From positions 496,001-560,000 of the forward strand of contig CAVVPZ010000008.1 in assembly GCA_963750255.1 (NCBI GenBank): a stretch of DNA of 64,000 nucleotides. Reading direction: 5' to 3'. Below the pieces are notes generated by a model that had not been told where the DNA came from, did not search any database, and saw nothing but the letters and a program-made list of their open reading frames with translations. How positions within the stretch are numbered: position 1 is the stretch's first letter; every line of letters starts with the position of its first letter. Source of the stretch: DATLED01 sp963750255. Its GTDB lineage: Bacteria > Actinomycetota > Acidimicrobiia > Acidimicrobiales > CADCTF01. The translations under genes and the position numbers were made by a program. Positions 1-11,391 of the stretch are shown one piece after another.

Positions 1-1
1 C

Positions 2-1555
2 AATGCCCCGTCGGAGACGGTGCCGGGCGCGGTGCGCCACCCCGGCACGCTCTTCTTCCAGTCGGTCGCGCTGGCGGCCGTCCTCGCACTCTCGGGAGCG
101 TTCGCTCCGTCGATCACGCTGGCCACGATCTTGGCTGGCGCCGGCCTCGTTCTCGGCAGCCTCGTGGTGGGTCAGGGGGGCGCGACGGTCCGCGCCCTGT
201 CCGTCGCGTTCGTCGCCAGCGTGGGCGCCGGCGTCCTTCTCGTGCCGTGGACGCTCGACTTGGTCCTCCCGGGTGCGTCGTGGAATGGGTTGGCCGGGTT
301 CGGACCTGCCCCCGCCGATGCCCGTGGACTGGGCGAGATCCTTCGCTTCGGCGTCGGACCGTTCGGACGCAGCCCGCTCACGTGGGGCATCCTCGTCGTC
401 GCGTTGCTGCCGCTGCTGCTCGGACGTCGGTGGCGCTTCGAATGGGCCGCCCGTCTGTGGTTCGTCGCCGTTGCCGCGTGGTCGGCGTCGTGGGCGCTCG
501 GCCGGGGATGGCTCGGACTGTCGCCGCCTGCCGTCGACATCTTGTTGGCGCCGGGAGCCGCCGCACTGGTGCTTGCCGCCGTGCTCGGACTGTCGGCCTT
601 CGAAATCGACCTACCCGCCTACCGGTTCGGCTGGCGCCAGGCACTCTCGCTGGCTGCGGCGGCTGCGGCGGTGGTGGCGACGTTGCCAGTGCTGGCCGGC
701 ACCATCGACGGGCGTTGGCGCCTGCCCGAACGTGACGTGCCCCAGCTGTTGTCGTGGATGCCGGAGCACGGCGCCGATGGCGCGTTCCGAGTGCTCTGGG
801 CCGGCGACCCTCGGCTCCTGCCCCTCGATGGATGGCGGCTCGACGAGGGCCTGGCCTACGCGACGTCACGCGGCGGGCCGCCCGACCTCACCGACCTCTG
901 GCCGGCCGGGGACTCGGGGGCGACGGGGCTGCTCGGCGCCTCTCTCGACGTTGCCCGCCGCGGCGAGACGAGCCGCCTCGGTCACCTCCTCGCGCCCATG
1001 GGCGTGCGCTACATCACCGTCCCCCTCTTGACGGGCACCGGCGCACCCCGCCCGCCGTCGGCGACCGAACCCGACGACTTGTTGGCGGCCCTGCGGGCGC
1101 AGGTCGACCTCAAGCTGGTCGAGTCCGAGGATGCCGTCGTCGTCTACGAGAACGTCGCCTGGGCGCCGGCGGTGGCGGTCCTTCCCGCGTCGGCCGTCGA
1201 GGCCAGCCGCCTCGCCGGCCCCGAGGCGGCCCGCACGACCGAACTCGCCGGGGCCACCGCCGCGCTGACCAAGAAGGATTTCACCCGCTTCGAGGGAGCG
1301 TGGCCCGGACCCGAGCTCTACTTTGCCGAGGCGTACTCGCCGCGATGGTCGTTCGACGCTGCGACCCCCGGCAGCCATCGCAAGGCGTTCGGCTGGGCCA
1401 ACGCGTGGACGGCGCCGGCGGCGTCCAAGGCCGTCCTCCGCTATCGGACCTCGCCCGTCCGCTACGCCGGACTGCTGCTCCAACTCGGATTGTGGGCGTT
1501 CGCAGGACGAACGATTCTCCTTGGGATCCGGCGCCGGAACGAGGCCTCCACATGA
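2..1555 (+). CDS. Membrane protein, C-terminal part of a large glycosyltransferase-like protein (partial)
   Basis: The frame is open from the window edge, so the true start lies upstream; a GTG at 20 is only an internal codon. The first ~230 residues contain about seven hydrophobic segments, followed by a soluble ~240-residue domain and a last hydrophobic segment near the end (around AGLLLQLGLWAF). In actinobacteria, large family-2 glycosyltransferases with a long membrane C-terminus sit directly before DUF5719 genes, as here (ATGA overlap with the next gene). That family match is by context and domain style; the catalytic domain is outside the window. A role in cell-envelope polysaccharide assembly is inference. 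Confidence 0.6.
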   Translation, partial: NAPSETVPGAVRHPGTLFFQSVALAAVLALSGAFAPSITLATILAGAGLVLGSLVVGQGGATVRALSVAFVASVGAGVLLVPWTLDLVLPGASWNGLAGFGPAPADARGLGEILRFGVGPFGRSPLTWGILVVALLPLLLGRRWRFEWAARLWFVAVAAWSASWALGRGWLGLSPPAVDILLAPGAAALVLAAVLGLSAFEIDLPAYRFGWRQALSLAAAAAAVVATLPVLAGTIDGRWRLPERDVPQLLSWMPEHGADGAFRVLWAGDPRLLPLDGWRLDEGLAYATSRGGPPDLTDLWPAGDSGATGLLGASLDVARRGETSRLGHLLAPMGVRYITVPLLTGTGAPRPPSATEPDDLLAALRAQVDLKLVESEDAVVVYENVAWAPAVAVLPASAVEASRLAGPEAARTTELAGATAALTKKDFTRFEGAWPGPELYFAEAYSPRWSFDAATPGSHRKAFGWANAWTAPAASKAVLRYRTSPVRYAGLLLQLGLWAFAGRTILLGIRRRNEAST

Positions 1556-3020
1556 GTGACATCGAGCCCGTCCCGTCCGATGTGCGACGGGGACCCCGAC
1601 GGGTGATCGTGATCGCCGTGCTGGCCGCTCTCGCGCTGGTCGGCGGCCTGGTCGATCGCGTGCCTCGGCCCGAAGGGCGGGCATCGTCGGCCGGTGCGCT
1701 CGTCTCGTCGATGCCGGTGGCGGCGCCGGCGACGGCGTTGTCCTCGACGTGGTTCTGCGCCGCGGGGATGGCCACCACCGAAGCCGTCGATGGCCTGGTG
1801 GCCGACGGCGCGGTCTCGGTGGCCAACGCCGGCGTGGTCGACCTCAAGGGCACCGCCACCGTCGTGCCCCTCGACGGCGACCCCGTCGTGATCCCCCTCG
1901 AGGTCAAGGCCCGGTCGCGGGTTCGCTTCCCTCTCCGGCAGGCGCTCACGGCCAACTACGCCAGCGTCCTCGTCGAACTCGACGGGGGAGAGGCGGTGGT
2001 GGAGCACGACGTCTCGGGCCCGCAGGGCATCGCCACCGCGCCGTGCGCGTCGTCGGCGTCCACCCGGTGGTATCTGGCCGAGGGCTCGACGGCACGCGAC
2101 GACAGCATGCGCCTCGTCCTCTACAACCCGTTCCCCGAGGACGCCATCGTCGACCTCAGCTTCGCCACGGATCAGGGGCGGGCGGTGCCGTCGGCGTTCA
2201 CCGGCCTCGTCGTGAAGGGCGGACGGCTCTCGGTGGTCAAGGTCGAGGATCACGTGCGCCGGCGCAACAACGTGTCGGTCACCGCCGTCGCCCGCACCGG
2301 TCGGATCGTCATCGACCGCCTTCAGATGCGCGGCGGCGCGGCCAAGGGCGTCAGCCTCACCCTCGCCGCGCCCAGTCCTGGCGAGCGTTGGTACTTTCCC
2401 GAGGGCCTCATCACCGAGGGCATCGCCGAGCGTTTCCACGTCTACAACCCGACGACCCGCGAAGCCGAGGTCTCGGTCGAGTTGTCGCTCGACGAGGGTG
2501 CGGCTGAGCCCTTCGACCTCACCGTGCCGCCCGGCGAGCGGGTGACGGTCGTGACGTCCGACGAGGAGCGCGTGCCCAAGAACGTCGGCCACGCCGCGAC
2601 CGTCGTGTCGCTCAACGGGGTTCCGATCGTCGCCGAGCGCAGCGTCACCGCGGTCGCCCCCGCCAATCGCATCGGCGTGGAAGACACGCTTGGCGCCCGG
2701 CGGACGGCCCAGCGGTGGGCGTTCGCGGCCGGATCGGCCACCGACACGACCGACGAGGTGATCGTGGTCCTCAACCCCGGACCCGCTCCGGCCACGGTCA
2801 CCGTGCGAGGGCTGGCCGCGGCCAGTACCTCGCCATCCAGACCTTGCAGGGCGTCGAGATCAAGCCGGGTCGCCGCTTGGCCATTCGTCTCACCGATCTC
2901 GTCAAGCGCGACGACCTGCCTCTCGTCGTCGACTCGACCGCCCCCGTCGTGGTCGAGCGCGGCCTCTACCTGGTCGGAGCGCCCGGCATCGCGTTGAGTT
3001 CGGGCATCCCCCTGCGCTGA
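1552..3020 (+). CDS. DUF5719 family secreted/membrane-anchored protein (one frameshift)
   Basis: ATG at 1552 overlaps the previous stop (ATGA). Residues ~19-36 form one membrane anchor or signal segment. The rest is an extracytoplasmic beta-rich domain with recurring WYLAEGST, WYFPEGL and WAFAAGSAT blocks, typical of DUF5719. The first frame runs to about 2818. The true C-terminus (QYLAIQTLQGVEI to SGIPLR) continues in another frame to 3020. Adding one G in gccgcggcc near 2818-2821 restores the reading, so this looks like a single-base deletion in the assembly. Function is unknown; the pairing with a membrane glycosyltransferase is conserved in actinobacteria and suggests an envelope role. 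Confidence 0.8.
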
Positions 3021-3076
3021 GATCCTCGGAAGGGTCGGGTTGGGCCGACCTCGCGTCTTGGCACCACAATCAGGAG

Positions 3077-3540
3077 GTGGAACGGGTCGTCATCGCTGCC
3101 GTGCTGATCGCCGTGGCCGTGGCCGTCGCCGTGGTGCTCGACCGCCGCAAGCCGGCCCCGCCGACCCAGCCGCGTCGGTGGGAGGTCCCGACCCAACTCG
3201 ATCGTGACGATTTCGCCGGGGCCGATCGGCCGTGGCTGGTGGCCGCGTTCACCTCGGCGACGTGTGACTCCTGCGCCAAGATGCTGCCCAAGGTGGCCGT
3301 GCTGGCCAGTGACGACGTGGCCACCGACGAAATCCCGTACCAGTCTCGCTCGCGACCTCCATCGGCGTTACGGCGTCGACGTCGTGCCGCTGGTCGTGGT
3401 GGCCGACGCCGAGGGGGGTCGTGCAGGCCTCGTTCATCGGCAACGCCACCGCCACCGATCTCTGGGCTGCGGTCGCCGAAGCCCGCGACCCTGGCTCGAG
3501 CCCCGAGCCCGACCTCGGCACCGTCTTTCCCGACCCCTGA
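3077..3540 (+). CDS. Membrane-anchored thioredoxin-like protein (two frameshifts)
   Basis: The GTG start at 3077 follows AGGAGGTG closely. An N-terminal hydrophobic helix (about residues 2-18) precedes a thioredoxin-like domain with the redox motif CDSC at about residues 62-65. The continuation YGVDVVPLVVVADAEG is in a second frame from about 3340. The end (VVQASFIGNATATDLW to VFPDP, TGA at 3538) is in a third from about 3413 at a G homopolymer. The three pieces join into one ~150-residue protein, so I treat the shifts as indel errors. Probable role: thiol-disulfide exchange at the outer face of the membrane. The partner is unknown. Confidence 0.7.
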
Positions 3541-3564
3541 GCCTCGGGTTCCGAGCTGGCGAGC

Positions 3565-5578
<2,014 letters not shown>

Positions 5579-5669
5579 GACGTCCATGGTAGGGGGGCGA
5601 CCCTGCCTATCCGGCCCGGTTCGTCGACCATCCACGTGTGCTGGGTTGTCGCTCGCTACCGTCTTTCGT

Positions 5670-5903
5670 ATGGAACCTGCCCGCCACTGCGCCCGCCCTA
5701 CGTGCGGCGCGCCGGCCGCGGCATCGCTCACGTACCGGTACGCATCAAGGGCGGTGTGGCTCGACAATCTCGACGAGGAGCGCGAGCCGTCGTCCTATGA
5801 CCTCTGCGCCGGGCATGCGGCCCGGTTGAAGGTACCGGTGGGCTGGGCCCTCGAGGATCGGCGCACGCCGATCATCCAGTTGCGTCCTTCCATCGCCAGC
5901 TGA
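5670..5903 (+). CDS. DUF3499 family zinc-binding protein
   Basis: 77 residues. The pattern C-x4-C near the N-terminus (CARPTCG), then LTYRYASRAVWL, then YDLCAGHA with a final Cys and His, is the DUF3499 signature. This actinobacterial family of unknown function sits near the DUF5719 and manB genes, as here. It probably binds one zinc ion through the Cys/His residues. It diverges from ftsH with about 90 bp between the starts. ATG at 5670 is the only start that keeps the whole domain without excess. Confidence 0.85.
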   Translation: MEPARHCARPTCGAPAAASLTYRYASRAVWLDNLDEEREPSSYDLCAGHAARLKVPVGWALEDRRTPIIQLRPSIAS

Positions 5904-6009
5904 CTTCGGCCAAAGGTCCTGGGCGCTCAAGGTTCTGGGCGTCCGCGCCGAAGAACAGGTAGGTGCCGCCCGTGGAGGGTGCGGCCCACAACTGGAGGAA
6001 GTGTTCGCA

Positions 6010-6180
6010 ATGGCTTGTCCCACCTGTTCTGCTCGTCACATCGTCGAGATCGGCCTCACCCTGCAAGGCAAGAACGTCACCCTGCACTCGTGCTCGCGCT
6101 GCGACAACCGGTGGTGGGACGACGAGTCCGGCACGATCGAGCTCGACGAAGTGCTCGACCTCGCCACTGTTCGCCGCTGA
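6010..6180 (+). CDS. Zinc-ribbon microprotein, 56 aa
   Basis: A small ORF with ATG at 6010, preceded by GGAGGA at about 5994 at good spacing, ending TGA 6178-6180. The product begins MACPTCSARH and has a second pair CSRC about 20 residues later followed by DNRWWDD. Two CxxC knuckles make a rubredoxin-type or zinc-ribbon fold likely. It lies alone between DUF3499 and the large membrane protein. A nucleic-acid or ribosome-associated role would be typical of such ribbons, but nothing here shows it. Codon use matches its neighbours. Confidence 0.75.
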   Translation: MACPTCSARHIVEIGLTLQGKNVTLHSCSRCDNRWWDDESGTIELDEVLDLATVRR

Positions 6181-6247
6181 ACCCACTGGGTTGACGCTCC
6201 CCGTCGCGGTCGGAACACAACGCTGATTTGTTGCAACATGGTCGGCC

Positions 6248-8677
6248 ATGGTCCCGGCGTCGCCTGACGGTCTCGAACTGCCCGCTGACGCCCCGTCGGC
6301 CACACGTCGGCGATGGCGTCGGCCGCAGGCGGCAACGGCGGTCACCTGGGTGGTCGTGGTGCTCGCCGCCGGCTACATCCTGGCTCAGCTCCAACCCGGC
6401 CTGATCTTCACCAACACGACGCCGGCAGGCGGCGACATGGGTGCCCACGTGTGGGGCCCGGCTTACCTCCGGGACCACCTCTTGCCTCATGGGCGGATCA
6501 CGGGTTGGGCGCCCGACTGGTACGCCGGATTCCCGGCGCTCCACTTCTATTTCCCGCTCCCCAGCTTGTTGATCGTCGCCGTGGGACTCGTCCTGCCCTA
6601 CGGCGTCGCCTTCAAGGTGGTGTCGGTCGTCGGACTGTTGACCTTGCCGGCGGCCGCCTCGTCGCTCGGCCGCCAGCTGCGGCTGCCCTTCCCGACGCCG
6701 GCGCTCATGGCCGTGGCCACGATCCCGTTCGTCTTCGATCGGTTCCACACGATCTGGGGTGGCAATGCAGCCGCGACGCTCGCCGGTGAGTTCGCGTTCT
6801 CGATCAGCCTGTCGCTGGCGCTGTTCTTTCTTGCCGCGCTCGCCCGGGCCCTGGAGACGGGTCGGGGGCGCGCGCTTGCCGCCGTCCTGTTCGCGGCCAC
6901 CACCTTGTGCCATTTGCTGCCCGCGGCCTTCGCCGTCGGTGGGGCCCTGGTGCTGGTGCTGCTCCGCCGTCCTGACCGGGCCCGGTGGGGGATCGCAGCG
7001 GCGGCCGGCCTGGTCGGCGCCGCGCTGGCCGCGTTCTGGTTCGTCCCCTTCCTCGGCCGGCTCCCGTTCAGCAACGACATGGGCTGGGAGCGGACGTTCG
7101 CCTACGTCGAGAACCTGTTCCCGTTCCTCCGCCACGACGATGGCGCCACCGGGCCCATGACCCGCCACCTCTTCGTCGTGTTCCCGCTCGCGCTCGTCGG
7201 TGCGGCTACCGGACTCATCCGCCGGCGCCGCGGCGTGGCCGCGCTGACCGCCATCGCCGGGATGTGTGCCGCCGCCTTCCGCTTCGTGCCCGAGGGTGCG
7301 ATCTGGAACGCGCGGTTCCTTCCCTTCTGGTACCTCTTCGTCTACCTGCTGGCCGCGGTGGGCCTTGCTGAGATCTCGCTCCTCCTGCGGGATGCGTTCA
7401 CGAGCGCCGCAGGTGCCACCGAACGCCGGCCGGACCGGGTCAGTCCCGCACCGCTCGTCGTGCTCGTGGGCGCCCTCGTGTGCGCCGTCGTGCTCACGGG
7501 CATCCCACTCGGCGTGTTCGACGCTGGCCACGTCGCCCTCCCCGGCGGCACCCGTCTCCCGTTCTTGCGCACGACCAACACCGACAGCAGCTTCGTGCCG
7601 TCGTGGGCCAGGTGGAATTACAGCGGCTACGAGCGCAAAGACGCCTACCCCGAGTTCCAGCGTGTGGTCGACACGATGGACCGCATCGGCCGCACCGACG
7701 GTTGCGGGCGAGCCATGTGGGAGTACGAGCCCGAGTTGAACCGGTTCGGCACGCCGATGGCACTCATGCTGTTGCCGTACTTCACCAACGGCTGCATCGG
7801 CTCGATGGAGGGCCTCTTCTTCGAGTCGTCGGCCACGGTGCCCTACCACTTCCTCAACCAATCCGAGCTGTCGCGGACGCCCTCGCGGGCCATGCGCGAC
7901 CTGCCGTATCGCGACCTCGACGTCGACGCCGGCGTCCGCCATCTGCAGATGCTCGGGGTGCGCTATTACCTGGCTACGTCGCCCGATGCCCAACGCCAGG
8001 CCGCCCTCAACCCCGATCTTGAACTCATCGCCACGACGCCGCCCGTCACGGTGACCTACAGCGGGGGCGACGAGCAGCGGACGTGGGAAGTGTTCCGGGT
8101 CGCCGACTCCGACTTGGTGGCGCCGTTGTCGTTCGAGCCGGTGGTCACCGCCGGTGTGGCGTCGAAGAAGGGATGGCTCGGCGCCGCCGTGGCGTGGTAC
8201 CAGGAGTCGTCCCGCTGGCCCGTGCCCTTGGCCGCTGATGGGCCCTCTGCGTGGGCCCGGATCACCAGCCCGACCGCCGTTGCGCCGACGCGTGCGGTGC
8301 AGCCGGCCGCGATCTCGCGCATCCACACCGGAGACGACCGGATCAGCTTCGACGTCGACCGACCCGGAACTCCGGTGGTCGTGAAGGTGTCGTATTTCCC
8401 CAACTGGAAGGCGTCCGGAGCTGAGGGGCCTTACCGCATCACCCCCAACTTGATGGTCGTCGTTCCCACCTCGACCCATGTCGAGTTGCACTACGGCTGG
8501 ACCGGCCTCGACCTCGGCGCGTGGGGACTCACGGCTCTCGGGCTGCTGGCCCTCGTCTTCTTGGCCCGGCGGCGGCCGGTGCCGCTCCCGGCGCCGCCAC
8601 CCCCGCCCGTGGCCGCGGCGGCCGAGCCCGATCCCGAGGTCGAAATGACCGCCGACGAGCCTGTTCCCGTCGCCTGA
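6248..8677 (+). CDS. Large multi-spanning membrane protein, PTPS-related/YfhO-like type
   Basis: 809 residues. TM1 lies at about 25-45, followed by a conserved extracytoplasmic block (GGDMGAHVWGPAYLRDHLLP, then DWYAGFPALHFYFPLP) typical of membrane proteins annotated as 6-pyruvoyl-tetrahydropterin synthase-related domain. About ten further TM segments follow up to residue ~430, then a long soluble region and a last TM near the C-terminus (LTALGLLALVFLA), ending in a proline-rich cytoplasmic tail. The architecture resembles GT-C glycosyltransferases acting on lipid-linked sugars, with an acidic residue in the first loop. That enzymatic role is inference. It lies directly upstream of manB, which would fit mannosyl donor use. 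Confidence 0.75.
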   Translation: MVPASPDGLELPADAPSATRRRWRRPQAATAVTWVVVVLAAGYILAQLQPGLIFTNTTPAGGDMGAHVWGPAYLRDHLLPHGRITGWAPDWYAGFPALHFYFPLPSLLIVAVGLVLPYGVAFKVVSVVGLLTLPAAASSLGRQLRLPFPTPALMAVATIPFVFDRFHTIWGGNAAATLAGEFAFSISLSLALFFLAALARALETGRGRALAAVLFAATTLCHLLPAAFAVGGALVLVLLRRPDRARWGIAAAAGLVGAALAAFWFVPFLGRLPFSNDMGWERTFAYVENLFPFLRHDDGATGPMTRHLFVVFPLALVGAATGLIRRRRGVAALTAIAGMCAAAFRFVPEGAIWNARFLPFWYLFVYLLAAVGLAEISLLLRDAFTSAAGATERRPDRVSPAPLVVLVGALVCAVVLTGIPLGVFDAGHVALPGGTRLPFLRTTNTDSSFVPSWARWNYSGYERKDAYPEFQRVVDTMDRIGRTDGCGRAMWEYEPELNRFGTPMALMLLPYFTNGCIGSMEGLFFESSATVPYHFLNQSELSRTPSRAMRDLPYRDLDVDAGVRHLQMLGVRYYLATSPDAQRQAALNPDLELIATTPPVTVTYSGGDEQRTWEVFRVADSDLVAPLSFEPVVTAGVASKKGWLGAAVAWYQESSRWPVPLAADGPSAWARITSPTAVAPTRAVQPAAISRIHTGDDRISFDVDRPGTPVVVKVSYFPNWKASGAEGPYRITPNLMVVVPTSTHVELHYGWTGLDLGAWGLTALGLLALVFLARRRPVPLPAPPPPPVAAAAEPDPEVEMTADEPVPVA

Positions 8678-8721
8678 GGGCCCCGGGACGGTCAGGGTCG
8701 GCCGCTAGAGTCCCGACCGAC

Positions 8722-10080
8722 ATGGCGTCCCTCGACTCGATCTTCAAGGCCTACGACGTGCGGGGCGTGGTACCCGAGCAGTTCGACGGCTCGCTCGCCT
8801 ATGCCATCGGGGGCGCGTTCGCGCGATTTGCGGCGCCCGGCGGCGGCACCGTCCTCGTGGCCCGCGACATGCGACCCTCCGGCGTCGAGCTCACCCGCGC
8901 GTTCACCGAGGGCGTCACCGACCAAGGCCTCGACGTCATCGACCTCGGTCTGGCCTCGACCGACTTGCTCTACTTCGCGTCCGGCAAGCTCGACGCACCG
9001 GGAGCGATGTTCACGGCCTCGCACAACCCGGCGCAGTACAACGGGATCAAGTTCTGCCTCGCCGGTGCCAAGCCGGTCGGGCAGGACAGCGGCCTCGCCG
9101 AGATCAAGGCGATGGCGGGCGAGGGCGTCGCTCGTGCCGAGGGTGTCGCCGGAGGGTCCGTTCGATCGCTCGATCTCCTGAGCGACTTCGGCGACCACGT
9201 GCTGAGCTTCGTCGACGTCGGCGCGCTCCGACCCCTGAAGGTGATCGCCGACACGGCCAACGGCATGGGTGGCCATGTCGTGCCCGGCGTGTTCGCACAG
9301 CTGCCGTTCGACCTCGAGATCCTCTACGGCGAGCTCGATGGAACCTTCCCGAATCACCCGGCCGACCCGATCCAACCCGAGAACCTTGTCGACCTCCAGC
9401 GCCGCGTGCTCGAAACCGGCGCCGACATCGGGTTGGCTTTCGACGGCGACGCCGATCGTGTCTTTCTCGTTGACGAGAAAGCGCAGCCGGTCTCGGGCAG
9501 CCTCACCACCGCGATGGTGGCCAAGGCCATGCTCGACAAGCGGCCGGGTTCGACCATCCTCCACAACCTCATCTGCTCCAAGGCCGTGCCCGAGGTCGTA
9601 CGAGAGAACGGCGGCACCCCGATCCGCACTCGGGTGGGGCACTCGTTCATCAAGGGGCTGATGGCCGAGACCGGGGCTGTGTTCGGCGGCGAGCACTCGG
9701 GTCACTACTACTTCCTCGACAACTACCGGGCGGACTCCGGACTCATCGCCGCTGTCGTCGTGCTCGAGCTGCTGTCCAAGGCCAACCAGCCGCTGTCGGA
9801 AGTGCGCAAGCCATTCGACCGCTACGCCGACTCCGGTGAGATCAACACCACCGTCGACGACCCCGCCGCGGTGATTGACCGGGTCAAGGCCTATTTCTCG
9901 GATCAGGGCGCCGACCTCGACGAACTCGACGGGCTCACCGTCGATCTCGGCGATTGGTGGTTCAACCTGCGCCCGTCCAACACCGAACCGTTGCTGCGGC
10001 TCAACCTCGAAGCCGCCGACCCCGATGCCTGCGCGGCCCACGTCGCCGACGTCCAGGCTCTCATGAAGGGAACCGACTGA
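8722..10080 (+). CDS. manB: Phosphomannomutase/phosphoglucomutase
   Basis: Interconverts hexose 6-phosphate and 1-phosphate, feeding GDP-mannose synthesis. All four domain signatures are visible: phosphoserine loop TASHNP with Ser at residue 100, magnesium loop DGDADR at 241-246, sugar-binding GGEHSGHYYF, and the C-terminal phosphate-binding RPSNTEP. 452 residues is normal. It ends in an overlap with the Trm112 gene (TGATG), and the SIS isomerase follows, so the three are one operon. This order is conserved in actinobacteria. Bifunctionality for glucose cannot be decided from sequence. Confidence 0.93.
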   Translation: MASLDSIFKAYDVRGVVPEQFDGSLAYAIGGAFARFAAPGGGTVLVARDMRPSGVELTRAFTEGVTDQGLDVIDLGLASTDLLYFASGKLDAPGAMFTASHNPAQYNGIKFCLAGAKPVGQDSGLAEIKAMAGEGVARAEGVAGGSVRSLDLLSDFGDHVLSFVDVGALRPLKVIADTANGMGGHVVPGVFAQLPFDLEILYGELDGTFPNHPADPIQPENLVDLQRRVLETGADIGLAFDGDADRVFLVDEKAQPVSGSLTTAMVAKAMLDKRPGSTILHNLICSKAVPEVVRENGGTPIRTRVGHSFIKGLMAETGAVFGGEHSGHYYFLDNYRADSGLIAAVVVLELLSKANQPLSEVRKPFDRYADSGEINTTVDDPAAVIDRVKAYFSDQGADLDELDGLTVDLGDWWFNLRPSNTEPLLRLNLEAADPDACAAHVADVQALMKGTD

Positions 10081-10322
10081 TGGCCCTCAATCCCAAGCTC
10101 CTCGCCGTGCTGGCTTGTCCCGAGGACAAAGGCCCGCTGCTCTATCTCCAAGACGAGGACGCGCTGTACAACCCTCGGCTCAAGCGTCGCTACGCCATCA
10201 AAGATGACATCCCGATCATGCTGATCGACGAGGCCGAGAGCGTCGACGACGGCGAGCACGAACGCATCCTGGCCAAGGCGGCGGCCGATGGGATCGAGCC
10301 GACGTTCTCCGAGTCGGACTGA
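10080..10322 (+). CDS. Trm112 family protein
   Basis: 80 residues starting ALNPKLLAVLACPEDKGPL, then YNPRLKRRYAIKDDIPIML, matching the short Trm112/YcaR zinc-ribbon-like family, with only one of the usual zinc cysteines kept (ACPEDKG). In eukaryotes and archaea, Trm112 activates methyltransferases. The bacterial homologue's role is unclear, though it is regularly found between manB and the SIS gene in actinobacteria. Its ATG overlaps the manB stop by one base, and its stop overlaps the next ATG by one base, so translation is coupled. Confidence 0.88.
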   Translation: MALNPKLLAVLACPEDKGPLLYLQDEDALYNPRLKRRYAIKDDIPIMLIDEAESVDDGEHERILAKAAADGIEPTFSESD

Positions 10323-11353
10323 TGGCCGACCGTCTCGACACCGTCGGCATGTTCGACCTGACGGCAGGGCTGCCCGAGCAGGTGCGCGAGGCGGCCGACG
10401 GCGCCCAGGGTGTCGAAGGCCTGCCCGACAAGGCCGCGGTCGAGCACGTCGTGGTACTCGGCATGGGCGGCAGCGGCGTCGCCGGCGACCTGGTTCGGGC
10501 GGCGGCTGGTCCCTTCATGTCGGTACCCGTGGTGACCGTCAAGGGCTACGAGCTCCCCGCCTTCGTGGGTGACGGGTCGCTGGTCTTCGCCATCTCGTGC
10601 TCCGGCAACACCGAGGAGACGATCGAGGCCGCCACCGAGGCCGCCATGCAGGGGGCGAAAATCGTCGCCATCACCCAGGGCGGCGAGCTCGCCAAGCTGG
10701 CCGCCGGATGGGGTGCGCCCGTCATTTCGGTCCCCGACATCCCCCAACCCCGAGCCGCACTCGGCGCGATGGCCATCCCGCCGCTCGTGGTGCTCGAGGA
10801 CATCGGGCTGTTTCCCGGAGCGACCCAGTGGATCGACCTCGCCGTCGCCCAGCTGCAGCGGCGGCGAGATGCGCTCGTCCGTCCCGACAACGAGGCCCAG
10901 CAGATCGCCCGCCGCATCGGCCGCACCATGCCGCTGATGCACGGCGGCGGGGCCGTGGGGTCGACGGCGGCTCAGCGGTGGAAGACCCAGATCAACGAAA
11001 ACGCGAACGCCCCCGCGTTCTGGGCCGCCCAGCCTGAGCTTTGTCACAACGAGATCCAGGGCTGGGGCCAGCACGGCGACGTCACCCGTCAGGTCCTTAC
11101 GCTCGTCGCCCTGCGGCACGACTCCGAGCACCCGCAGATCATGCGCCGCTTCGACCTCACCGCCGACTACATGCGCGAAGTGGTGGCCGGGATCGAGGAG
11201 GTCCGCGCCGAAGGTGACGGCGATCTCGCCCAACTGCTCGACCTCATCCTCTTCGGCGACTTCGTCTCGCTCTACCTCGCCTTCCAAGAGGGCATCGACC
11301 CCGGCCCCGTGCCGACGCTCGTCGAACTCAAGGAACGCCTCAAGCTGGGCTGA
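10322..11353 (+). CDS. SIS-domain phosphoglucose/phosphomannose isomerase
   Basis: 343 residues. The N-terminal SIS domain carries GMGGSGVAGDL, and CSGNTEET supplies the sugar-phosphate loop. The second SIS domain contains HGGGAVGSTAAQRWKTQINE and the HNEIQGW block with the catalytic His/Glu. This matches the bifunctional phosphoglucose/phosphomannose isomerase C-terminal family found after manB. It would convert fructose 6-phosphate to mannose 6-phosphate, the substrate of ManB, completing a short route to mannose 1-phosphate. The ATG overlaps the Trm112 stop by one base. Confidence 0.88.
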   Translation: MADRLDTVGMFDLTAGLPEQVREAADGAQGVEGLPDKAAVEHVVVLGMGGSGVAGDLVRAAAGPFMSVPVVTVKGYELPAFVGDGSLVFAISCSGNTEETIEAATEAAMQGAKIVAITQGGELAKLAAGWGAPVISVPDIPQPRAALGAMAIPPLVVLEDIGLFPGATQWIDLAVAQLQRRRDALVRPDNEAQQIARRIGRTMPLMHGGGAVGSTAAQRWKTQINENANAPAFWAAQPELCHNEIQGWGQHGDVTRQVLTLVALRHDSEHPQIMRRFDLTADYMREVVAGIEEVRAEGDGDLAQLLDLILFGDFVSLYLAFQEGIDPGPVPTLVELKERLKLG

Positions 11354-11391
11354 GTCGGCCGACGCCGCCGGATATGGAAGGCTGCCCGACC

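Noticed and set aside
754..1551. N-terminal extension of the DUF5719 frame over the preceding gene
   Set aside because: It is an arginine-rich shadow frame; the membrane anchor and ATGA overlap place the start at 1552.
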